A stretch of DNA of 6,889 bases from Clostridia bacterium (GTDB lineage Bacteria > Bacillota_A > Clostridia > Christensenellales > Aristaeellaceae), in NCBI GenBank assembly GCA_017518705.1, contig JAFWUC010000017.1:1-6889 (forward strand), given 5' to 3'. Shown here piece by piece: positions 1-5,537 of this stretch (position 1 is its first letter; each line of letters opens with the position of its first letter). Below the pieces are notes generated by a model. That model made no database searches, was not told where the DNA came from, and worked only from the letters and a program-made list of their open reading frames with translations. Made by a program: the position numbers and the translations under genes.

Positions 1-24
1 AAAACAGGTCTGTTGCACAGCCCT

Positions 25-50
25 CGACAGGGGGACCCGTCCCCCTGTCG
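25..50. repeat. Near-perfect 26-base palindrome
   Basis: CGACAGGGGGAC and GTCCCCCTGTCG are exact reverse complements around a two-base CC centre. The outward neighbours T24 and G51 can add a wobble pair and C23-G52 a Watson-Crick pair. No T-run follows on the + strand, so it is not a standard intrinsic terminator. It is the strongest single dyad of the left flank. Confidence 0.8.
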
Positions 51-189
51 GGAACCCCCTCGCCTTTGCCTCTCGCCCCTTCAGGGCTCCCGGGCGGCAA
101 AGGCGCAAGGAAAGAATTTTTGCTCCGCAGGGCAAGCTCTGCTTCGCAAAAAACGCGTCCTCGGGGTGGCATAGCTGCCCCTGCGGATC

Positions 190-217
190 AAAATTGGAGG
201 GGCTGCGGCCCCTCCAA
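190..217 (-). terminator. Probable rho-independent terminator of the rhaA operon
   Basis: Read on the - strand, a 10-base stem TTGGAGGGGC / GCCCCTCCAA with the four-base loop CGCA is followed directly by TTTT (190-193) and then GATC. It lies 47 bases past the rhaA stop codon. The T-run is short, so termination may be incomplete. On the + strand no T-run follows, so the signal is directional and fits the leftward operon. Confidence 0.6.
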
Positions 218-264
218 ACCACCCGAGACTATTGCTATTGCCCCGGAAAATTGTTCAAATTCTC

Positions 265-1533
265 TCAGCGCTTGCTGAGCACGTCCTTTTCGTATTGCTT
301 GATTTCGGCAAGCCAGCTGTCGCCCACCGGCACGTTCTGCTTCAAGCAGTACATATCCCATACGGGCGCGAAGGGCAGGTTCTTGGTTTCCTCCTGCAGG
401 GCCAGGCGGCTGGTGAAGTCGCCCTCGTACTCGCACTTGCGAAGGATGGCGTTGGGGGCCAGGTACGCAGACAGGATCGCCTTCTGGGCGCAGCGGACGC
501 CGATGACCCAGGCGGCCACGCGGTTGATGGAGGCGTCGAAGTAGTCAAGCGCGCACAGCACGCGGCCTTCGTAGCCGTTTGCCACGATCTCGTTGAAGAT
601 GCGGGCGGTCTCCTGATCCCAGATGACTACGTGGTCGCTGTCCCAGCGCACGGGGCGGCTGATGTGCAGAAGGATCTGGGGAAGGAACTGCAGCACCGCA
701 GACAGCTTGTCGCTGACCTGCTCGGTGGGATGGAAGTGGCCGGTGTCCAGGGTCAGCAGCTTATTGCGGCTTACCGCGTAGCCCATCATGAACTCGCCGC
801 TGCCAACGGTGTAGCTTTCAACGCCGATGCCAAAGAGCTTGCTTTCGACCGCGTCCAGTACGTGCTCTTTGCTGATTGAGGAAGTGGATTCAAAGATTTC
901 GTCCAGCGCAGCCTTCATGCGGGCGCGGGGCGCGTCGGTGTCTGCAGGGGTGTCCTTGTAGCCGTCGGGCATCCAGAAGTTGATCACGCAGGGCTCGCCC
1001 TGGGCCTTGCCGAAGGCTTCGCCGATCTCGCGGCAGCGCTTGCCGTGCTCGATCCAGAATTTGCGGTGCTTTTCATCCCTGGAAGACAGGGAGAAGCCGT
1101 CTGCCACATAGGGGTGTCCGAAGTAGGTGGGGTTAAAGTCCAGGGGCAGCTTGTTCTCCTTGGAAAACGCCATCCAGTCGGCAAAGTCTTCCTTGGTGTA
1201 GGCGTCCCTGTCCGCCTTGCGGCCGTGCAGTTCCGCATAGCTGGCGTGCAGGTTCAGCTTCTTTTTGCCGGGGATCAGGCTTATGGCCTTAAGGAAATCC
1301 TGCCTGAGTTCGTCGCCGTTCCGGGCCCTGCCGGGGTAGTTGCCGGTGGTCTGGATGCCGCCGGAAGTGCCGCCCGCCTCGCTCTCGAGACCGATAACGT
1401 CGTCACCCTGCCAGCAGTGCAGGGAGATAGCGAACTTCGCGGCCTGCTCCATCGCCTTTTCCACGTCCACGCCCTGGGCCGCGTAAACCTCTTTGGCGTA
1501 CTCAAAGCCCTTTTGGATAAGCTCCTGCTTCAT
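265..1533 (-). CDS. rhaA: L-rhamnose isomerase
   Basis: Converts L-rhamnose to L-rhamnulose (EC 5.3.1.14), the first cytoplasmic step of rhamnose breakdown; the family is a metal-dependent TIM barrel. The 422-residue product is close to the about 419 of the E. coli enzyme. Family blocks are present: SLHCWQGDDV near residues 37-46, DFNPTYFGHP near 132-141, VESKLFGIG, LDTGHFHPTE, RPVRWDSDHVV and LDYFDASINR. By recall of the E. coli metal sites (E234, D267, H270, H294, D302, D304, D334), the ligands are all present here as E230, D263, H266, H290, D298, D300 and D330, so the enzyme should be active. An in-frame ATG 15 bases upstream is rejected, because AGGAGG (1540-1545) lies inside that extension, six bases before the chosen start. 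It is the last gene of the operon. Isoleucine is encoded by ATC in 21 of 22 cases, unlike its neighbours. Confidence 0.96.
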   Translation of the reverse strand: MKQELIQKGFEYAKEVYAAQGVDVEKAMEQAAKFAISLHCWQGDDVIGLESEAGGTSGGIQTTGNYPGRARNGDELRQDFLKAISLIPGKKKLNLHASYAELHGRKADRDAYTKEDFADWMAFSKENKLPLDFNPTYFGHPYVADGFSLSSRDEKHRKFWIEHGKRCREIGEAFGKAQGEPCVINFWMPDGYKDTPADTDAPRARMKAALDEIFESTSSISKEHVLDAVESKLFGIGVESYTVGSGEFMMGYAVSRNKLLTLDTGHFHPTEQVSDKLSAVLQFLPQILLHISRPVRWDSDHVVIWDQETARIFNEIVANGYEGRVLCALDYFDASINRVAAWVIGVRCAQKAILSAYLAPNAILRKCEYEGDFTSRLALQEETKNLPFAPVWDMYCLKQNVPVGDSWLAEIKQYEKDVLSKR

Positions 1534-1539
1534 CGTGTT

Positions 1540-1545
1540 CCTCCT
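1540..1545 (-). promoter_or_regulatory. Ribosome binding site of rhaA, overlapping the upstream stop
   Basis: A full AGGAGG on the - strand sits six bases before the rhaA ATG (1531-1533). Its first A is also the last base of the TGA stop of the acetyltransferase gene (1545-1547). This fixes the rhaA start and makes translational coupling between the two genes likely. Confidence 0.85.
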
Positions 1546-2123
1546 CATTTATGTTTTACTTTTGCCATGAAATCCTTGCGAAGTATCGAATACAGTTCCA
1601 CGTCCACGTACCTGCCCTTGTTGTACAGGCGCCCGCGCAGCGTGCCTTCTTTTGTCATGCCGCACTTGCGCATGACCGCTCCCGAGGCGGGATTCTCCAC
1701 CTCGTGCTGCGCTTCCAGACGGTTGATGCCCAGGTCCCTGAAGGAATAGTCTATGACCGCCTTTAATGCCTCGGTCATGTAGCCCCTGTTCCAGCGGTCC
1801 CGGGAAAGGGAATAGCCAACTTCCGCGGCGTTGTTGTCCTTCTGGTACCACATGTAGCCTATGGTGCCGATGATCCTGCCCGTGGCCTTTTCTTCTATGC
1901 CCCAGCTGGACGGCTCCCCCGCCCGGTACTTGCGCAGCATGTATTTTATGTAAGCTCTCGCCTCGCTCACGCTGGTGTACGCGTCCCACAGCACGTGCTT
2001 GGCTACCAGAGGGTCTTTTCCGTAATCGAATATGTCCTGTGCGTCGCCCGTCTCGAGCCGCCTCAGCACGAGCCGCTCGGTCTCGAGGGTGGGCATATGG
2101 TCAAACAGACCGGATGAGAACAT
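1545..2123 (-). CDS. RimJ/RimL-type GNAT N-acetyltransferase
   Basis: A cytoplasmic acetyl-CoA-dependent acetyltransferase of 192 residues, a usual length for the single-domain RimJ/RimL group. The family opening is clear (PTLETERLVLRRL, residues 11-23). The acetyl-CoA binding motif A is EVGYSLSRDRWNRGYMTEAL (101-120), where RWNRGY supplies the pyrophosphate-binding loop. The helix and C-terminal strand typical of the group follow (NRLEAQHEVENPASGAVMRKCGM, split here as NRLEAQHEVE and NPASGAVMRKCGM, from about 134). RimJ/RimL proteins acetylate protein N-termini, and their relatives act on amines or antibiotics, so the substrate cannot be told. Start choice is uncertain: ATG 2123 and the adjacent TTG at 2126 share an AAGGA-type site, whereas ATG 2096, nearer the family start, has no ribosome binding site. 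The gene sits 11 bases before rhaA and about 50 bases after the GH2-like gene. Six of nine isoleucines use ATA. Confidence 0.9.
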   Translation of the reverse strand: MFSSGLFDHMPTLETERLVLRRLETGDAQDIFDYGKDPLVAKHVLWDAYTSVSEARAYIKYMLRKYRAGEPSSWGIEEKATGRIIGTIGYMWYQKDNNAAEVGYSLSRDRWNRGYMTEALKAVIDYSFRDLGINRLEAQHEVENPASGAVMRKCGMTKEGTLRGRLYNKGRYVDVELYSILRKDFMAKVKHK

Positions 2124-2150
2124 CAACTTTCTACTTCCTTCTTATATCCT

Positions 2151-2175
2151 GCCGCGGCGGATCCCCCGCCGGCGC
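2151..2175. other. Small GC hairpin between the GH2-like and acetyltransferase genes
   Basis: CGGCGG (2155-2160) and CCGCCG (2166-2171) form a six-base stem with a five-base loop, and two further pairs lie beyond a two-base mismatch. It lies in the only gap of appreciable size within the leftward operon. No T-run follows on the - strand, so it is not a terminator; it could stabilise or process the mRNA. Function is inference. Confidence 0.35.
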
Positions 2176-2176
2176 A

Positions 2177-3895
2177 CTAAAAGTATATGTTCAGACCTTC
2201 GACGGCGTTTATATCGGTCACCCTGCCCGCTGCCGCTTCGCCCGGCAGCAGACAGCCGAAAAAGCCCGCTTCACCCGCGCATACGCCCACAGCCAGCGTG
2301 TCCGAATCGTTCACGAGGCTTTCTCCGTCGCAGAACAGCCGCGCTTCGCCCAGGTCTTCTATGCCCCTGCCGCTCATGAACGCCGCCAGGTCGCTTACGG
2401 AGAGCTCCTGCCCACCGTCGAAAAGCCGGGTGCGGATCAGCGCCACGCCGCCTTCGGGCATTTCCAGGGCGAAACTGCCCACGCAGCCGGACACGGTCGC
2501 GGCAAAGGTGGTGGAGAATATCTCCCGCCCGGAGAGATCGTAGGCGCTCACGCTGACCGCCCGGGGTTTAGGCGCCGGGTCGTCAGCCGCGTAATATGCT
2601 TTTACGGTGAATATCCCTTCGTCCGGCAGGTTTTCCGGCAGCCGGCAGAAGGCGTATTCCTTTTGCCAGGCGTCCTTAAGCGCGAAAAACGCAGGGCGCT
2701 TCAGCCCGTCAAAATCCACCAGCGCGGGCGATGAAAGGCTGTACTCGGAGCTGACCATGCCGTCCAGCACCAGGCTCTTGCCCGCCAGGCGCGCGTCCAG
2801 CGCCAGGTTCTTGAGCGCCAGCGCCTGGTTGTAGCGGCTCAGCGCGGCCGCCTCCTCCAGTTCCTCCGAGCTGCCGCCCGCCTCGTCAAAGCAGGCGCGG
2901 TCGGACTGGGTGAGCTTCCAGATCACGTCGTCCTCCAGCGCGCGCCCGTCCGGGCAGATGCGGTCGACTTCGTCGGGATTGCACATCGCCGAAGGCAGCT
3001 CCTGTTTGACGTCCTCGTCTGCTTCGGCAGCGAACAGCCCGTACTTTGCGGCCCGGCGGATGAACGCGTCGTCCGCCTCCGCGTCCCGGGTGTACGCGGT
3101 GTCCGCGTGCAGTTCCCGGGCCAGCTCAAAGTCTTCTTCGCTTAAGCACACCGCGCCCCTTAAGAGCGCTTTGGCTGCGGGGATATATATCTCCGCTTCC
3201 CTTGCGTCGCAGGTCTCCCCGTCAAAGTTAAGGCGCGCGCTTAGGCGGTTCGTTTCTCCCGCGGCGAGTTTTCCCGCGAAGATCCCGGTCTTAAGCGGAG
3301 TGTAGCCCGCCGGGAGCGCCTGATCCAGCGTCTCGGTGAACTCTCCCCGGCTGTTGCTCAGCGTGAATGCGAGTTTTGCCCGCCCCGGCGCGGTCGTGTC
3401 TGCCGCGCACATGAAACCTGGCTCGCCTTCGGCGGAAAACATGCACCTGAAATCCTTTATGACGCCTTTTCCGGCCTGCTTAAGCAGAAAACTGCCCTTG
3501 AAGCCCGCCTGCGGGAACAGTGAAAAGCTGTCGTCCGGCAAAAACGCGATCTCCAGGTAGTTCGGAACGCCCAGCAGCCCGGTGATCTCCGTTTCGCACC
3601 AGCTGTCCGTGCCCTCCGCGGCGAGGGCGCCGTTGACCGTGACCCGCCACCTGCCCTTCAGCCCGCTTAAGCGCATGAACACCCGCTTTTCGGTGTCCGG
3701 CAAGGTGAACTGGGTCAGGTACCGCCAGGTCCTTCTGTATATCCATTCGTTCCGGCAGCGCTCCTCGACATCGAGCCCTACGCCGAGCACTCCCGCCTCG
3801 GTCAGCGCGTCCTCTATATATTCCGGCGCGTCCAAACGCACGGGCGGGTATATGCCGTCCGTCAGGAACCATTCACACAGCGCTTTTGAGTACAT
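2177..3895 (-). CDS. Divergent GH2 (beta-mannosidase-like) protein with a collapsed catalytic barrel
   Basis: A 572-residue protein with no signal peptide or membrane segment. The N-terminal third reads as a GH2 sugar-binding beta-sandwich: NEWIYRRTWRYL at residues 49-60, then RLSGLKGRWRVTVNG (75-89). An Ig-like domain follows (about 157-240). Residues 243-290 look like the start of the GH2 barrel (LLRGAV, then DFELARELHADT, then RAAKYGLFAAEAD, comparable to the family's 'GLLVWQE' strand). Residues 351-409 look like its end (SRYNQALALKNLA, DFDGLKRPAFFALKDAW). Only about 60 residues lie between, where active enzymes have roughly 200, so the acid/base Asn-Glu strand is missing. E299 in VKQELPSAM may align with the nucleophile region. 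About 415-572 is a C-terminal beta-rich tail. Activity is doubtful; a binding protein or a degenerated enzyme is likely. The ATG is seven bases after the Nudix stop and lacks a good ribosome binding site, suggesting coupling. Alignments are from memory. Confidence 0.7.
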   Translation of the reverse strand: MYSKALCEWFLTDGIYPPVRLDAPEYIEDALTEAGVLGVGLDVEERCRNEWIYRRTWRYLTQFTLPDTEKRVFMRLSGLKGRWRVTVNGALAAEGTDSWCETEITGLLGVPNYLEIAFLPDDSFSLFPQAGFKGSFLLKQAGKGVIKDFRCMFSAEGEPGFMCAADTTAPGRAKLAFTLSNSRGEFTETLDQALPAGYTPLKTGIFAGKLAAGETNRLSARLNFDGETCDAREAEIYIPAAKALLRGAVCLSEEDFELARELHADTAYTRDAEADDAFIRRAAKYGLFAAEADEDVKQELPSAMCNPDEVDRICPDGRALEDDVIWKLTQSDRACFDEAGGSSEELEEAAALSRYNQALALKNLALDARLAGKSLVLDGMVSSEYSLSSPALVDFDGLKRPAFFALKDAWQKEYAFCRLPENLPDEGIFTVKAYYAADDPAPKPRAVSVSAYDLSGREIFSTTFAATVSGCVGSFALEMPEGGVALIRTRLFDGGQELSVSDLAAFMSGRGIEDLGEARLFCDGESLVNDSDTLAVGVCAGEAGFFGCLLPGEAAAGRVTDINAVEGLNIYF

Positions 3896-3902
3896 TTTTC
3901 TT

Positions 3903-4448
3903 TCAGCTCAGCCTTTCCTTGGCCAGCAGCAGCCCGACTATCGTCTTGGAGTCGCTAATCTTGCCTTCCGTCACGAGCTTTATCGCTTCGGCAAAGGGCA
4001 GCTTGACCATGTCGATGAATTCGTCCTCGTCGGGACTGACCTCGCCCTTTTCCAGCTCCGTCGCCAGGTACACGCCTATCACCTCGTTGGTGAAGCCGGG
4101 CGTGGTGGCCAGGTCGGTAAGTTTTTCCCAGCAGCGGGCGGTAAAGCCCGTCTCTTCCTTAAGTTCGCGCTTGGCGCACAGCAGCCTGTCCTCCCCCTCG
4201 CGGTCCAGTTTGCCCGCGGGGATCTCCAGCGTGAGCCTGCCCAGCGCGCAGCGGTACTGTCTTACCATGTACACGTTGCCTTCGCCGTCCACCGGCACCA
4301 CCGCCGCCGCGCCCCTGTGCAGCGCGATCTCCCTGAAGGACGTGCCCCCGTCCGGGAGCTCCACCGTCCATTTCTGGACGTGTATGACCTTGCCCGAAAA
4401 AATGTCTTCCCGGGCCGTTACCGTTTCCGTGAGCCTGTCCTGTGCCAT
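3903..4448 (-). CDS. Nudix hydrolase, ADP-ribose pyrophosphatase type
   Basis: Probably hydrolyses ADP-ribose to AMP and ribose 5-phosphate in the cytoplasm. The 181-residue product shows the NudF/ADPRase pattern: GNVYMVRQYR (57-66), EIPAGKL (75-81), the Nudix box from G79 to F102 with RELKEETGF (94-102), and TTPGFTNE (115-122) placing P117 16 residues after the box's last Gly, the mark of ADP-ribose enzymes. The metal-binding Glu residues of REL-x-EE are intact. The stretch between the box's first Gly and its first Glu is one residue longer than the textbook spacing, a variation I believe occurs in this subfamily. A GTG at 4481 in the same frame has an AAAGGA site but would begin almost at the predicted transcript end; ATG 4448, with GGGAG five bases upstream, matches the family N-terminus better. 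It is the first gene of the leftward operon, seven bases before the GH2-like gene. Confidence 0.92.
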   Translation of the reverse strand: MAQDRLTETVTAREDIFSGKVIHVQKWTVELPDGGTSFREIALHRGAAAVVPVDGEGNVYMVRQYRCALGRLTLEIPAGKLDREGEDRLLCAKRELKEETGFTARCWEKLTDLATTPGFTNEVIGVYLATELEKGEVSPDEDEFIDMVKLPFAEAIKLVTEGKISDSKTIVGLLLAKERLS

Positions 4449-4498
4449 ATAGTCTCCCAGATCCCGGCCGATGCCGGGCACAGATTATTCCTTTTACG

Positions 4499-4527
4499 AT
4501 TATACCACAGAATTCCCCCGTTTGCAC
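4499..4527 (-). promoter_or_regulatory. Extended -10 promoter of the leftward operon
   Basis: On the - strand TGGTATAAT gives a perfect -10 hexamer (4499-4504) with the extended TGn motif. At a 17-base spacing the -35 (4522-4527, GTGCAA) is poor, as is common for extended -10 promoters. Transcription should start near 4492, leaving a leader of about 44 bases before the chosen Nudix ATG. Confidence 0.75.
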
Positions 4528-4534
4528 AGCGGAA

Positions 4535-4563
4535 AACAAATTTATTCTTGTAAATCCTTTGTT
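4535..4563. promoter_or_regulatory. Possible operator dyad over the rightward -35 element
   Basis: AACAAA (4535-4540) mirrors TTTGTT (4558-4563), and nested inside ATTTA (4540-4544) mirrors TAAAT (4551-4555). The arms would pair with a three-base bulge. The dyad covers the -35 of the rightward promoter, a usual site for a repressor, but AT-rich DNA yields such dyads by chance and no regulator gene is present in the window. Confidence 0.25.
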
Positions 4564-4576
4564 CATGTGATAAAAT
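4548..4576 (+). promoter_or_regulatory. Promoter of the E2-like gene
   Basis: TTGTAA (4548-4553) and TAAAAT (4571-4576) are separated by 17 bases, with an extended TGA before the -10. The likely start near 4583 leaves a leader of only about 20 bases before the ATG at 4605. It lies back to back with the leftward promoter about 45 bases away. Confidence 0.7.
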
Positions 4577-4604
4577 ACATAAAAACACTTTGGAGATGAC
4601 CAAT

Positions 4605-5477
4605 ATGTTCGGAAGACGCGCCGACGGCAGACGGCTTAACAACATCGATCCCATAATCCAGTTCACCCCCTACATAATGCCCACCCGCAACGACGCATCG
4701 AACCAGATCACCGTCAACATAGACTACGAGCCCATGGCGGACTATATCCGCACCCGCTCCAAGCAGGGCGTGAAGATCACGTTCATGGACCTGATCATCG
4801 CCGCCTACGTGCGCACCGTCAGCCAGTATCCCGAAGTCAACCGCTTCGTCATGAACCGGCAGATCTTCGCGCGCAACCAGATCGTGGTCAGCCTGACCGT
4901 GCTCAAGAACGCCAAGAACCGCGACAGCCTGGACGAGGATACCATAAAGATGCACTTCGCGCCCGACGCCACCATAGACGAAGTGGCTCAGGAAGTGTCC
5001 CGGATGGTCACCCCCGCCGCCAACGACGCTGTAGACGGCACCAGCGATTTCGCGGGCAAGATAGTCAGGATCCGTCCCCTGGTGAAGTTCGTGGTGTTCC
5101 TTGCCCGGGTGCTGGACCGCTACGGCCTGCTGCCCGGCTGGCTGTACGACCTGTCGCCCTTCCACTGTTCCATGTTCATAACCAACCTGGCCTCCATAGG
5201 CCTGCCCGGCATGTACCATCACCTGTACAATTTCGGCAACACCAGCGTGTTTCTGGCCATGGGCAAGTTCGAGAAGCAGTACATAAACACCAAGGACGGC
5301 ATCAAGGCCAAGACGGTCATCCCCCTGGGCGTGAACACCGACGAGCGCATCTGCGGCGGCGCGAGCTACGCCATGGCGTGCGGCTGCTTCATGAAGTATA
5401 TAAACAACCCCAAGCTGCTGGAAGAGCGCCCGGAGACCATAAAGACCGAAGTGGAATACAAGCCCTTCAAAAAATAA
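4605..5477 (+). CDS. Stand-alone 2-oxoacid dehydrogenase E2 catalytic-domain homologue, probably non-catalytic
   Basis: A 290-residue cytoplasmic protein with the acyltransferase fold shared by E2 subunits and chloramphenicol acetyltransferase. There is no lipoyl or E1/E3-binding domain. Recognisable parts are DPIIQFTPYIMPTRND (15-30), ITFMDLIIAAYVRTVSQYP (58-76), SPFHCSMFITNLASIG (184-199, the family's 'SNLG' strand) and the C-terminal block DERICGGASYAMA (246-258). In active E2 and CAT enzymes this block is DHRxxDG, with catalytic His and a structural Asp; here E247 and G251 replace them. I recall clostridial relatives reading DERICDG, so the Glu may be normal for this clade, while loss of the Asp is an added change. 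Its role is unknown; transfer chemistry of the usual kind is unlikely. Start: ATG 4605 follows TGGAG (4591-4595) by nine bases; the upstream TTG 4590 and ATG 4596 would overlap that site. It appears to be a single-gene unit with its own promoter and terminator. Confidence 0.85.
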   Translation: MFGRRADGRRLNNIDPIIQFTPYIMPTRNDASNQITVNIDYEPMADYIRTRSKQGVKITFMDLIIAAYVRTVSQYPEVNRFVMNRQIFARNQIVVSLTVLKNAKNRDSLDEDTIKMHFAPDATIDEVAQEVSRMVTPAANDAVDGTSDFAGKIVRIRPLVKFVVFLARVLDRYGLLPGWLYDLSPFHCSMFITNLASIGLPGMYHHLYNFGNTSVFLAMGKFEKQYINTKDGIKAKTVIPLGVNTDERICGGASYAMACGCFMKYINNPKLLEERPETIKTEVEYKPFKK

Positions 5478-5488
5478 AGCATGCAGAC

Positions 5489-5524
5489 AAACGGCGGGAA
5501 GGCAATGTGCCTTCCCGCCGTTTT
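5489..5524. terminator. Shared bidirectional hairpin terminator
   Basis: A perfect 16-base stem (5489-5504 with 5508-5523) closes a three-base ATG loop. On the + strand it ends in TTTT, terminating the E2-like gene 11 bases after its stop. On the - strand the stem ends in TTTGTCT, giving a weaker tail for the phosphate transporter gene, whose stop is at 5538-5540. Confidence 0.9.
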
Positions 5525-5537
5525 ATATGCCCGGTTT

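Larger units (their letters stand above)
1..264 (+). repeat. Hairpin-dense intergenic segment, candidate dispersed repeat
   Basis: No credible gene lies here; the short open frames have no ribosome binding site or family resemblance. The stretch holds successive inverted repeats: 25-50 (near-perfect palindrome, 12 bases per arm around CC), 61-70 with 96-105 (CGCCTTTGCC against GGCAAAGGCG, with a small nested GCCC/GGGC stem), 117-152 (TTTTTGC against GCAAAAA, with an inner GCAGGG/CTCTGC stem), 163-181 (GGGGTGGC-ATA-GCTGCCCC) and 194-217 (10-base arms). Several stems need G-T pairs that form only when the + strand is single-stranded or transcribed. Such dense GC-rich dyads between genes resemble REP- or MITE-like dispersed elements, or the 3' part of a structured RNA. 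The window starts inside or beside the segment, so its left limit is unknown. Calling it a repeat family is inference. Confidence 0.45.

Noticed and set aside
790..800. GSGEF in RhaA where other isomerases have Asn or His in place of the second Gly.
   Set aside because: The position varies in the family as far as I recall, and it is not among the metal ligands, all of which are present.
232..879. A 215-codon open frame on the + strand opposite rhaA.
   Set aside because: It lies wholly or mostly antisense to a certain gene, has no ribosome binding site or family motifs, and arises from the GC-rich third positions of rhaA.
1549..1640. An internal promoter for rhaA inside the end of the acetyltransferase gene.
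   Set aside because: I found only weak -10-like strings such as GATACT with no matching -35 at a suitable distance.
4446..4481. GTG at 4481 as the Nudix start, adding 11 residues.
   Set aside because: Its AAAGGA site would lie at the very 5' end of the transcript from the promoter at 4499-4504, and ATG 4448 has a good GGGAG site and fits the family N-terminus.
3582..4553. A 323-codon open frame on the + strand across the GH2-like and Nudix genes.
   Set aside because: It runs antisense through two well-supported genes and across the promoter region, and its composition is rich in Arg, His and Leu as expected of a shadow frame.
4563..5222. A 219-codon open frame on the - strand opposite the E2-like gene.
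   Set aside because: It is a low-complexity Gly/Val/His-rich shadow, and the opposite strand encodes a recognisable fold with promoter and ribosome binding site.
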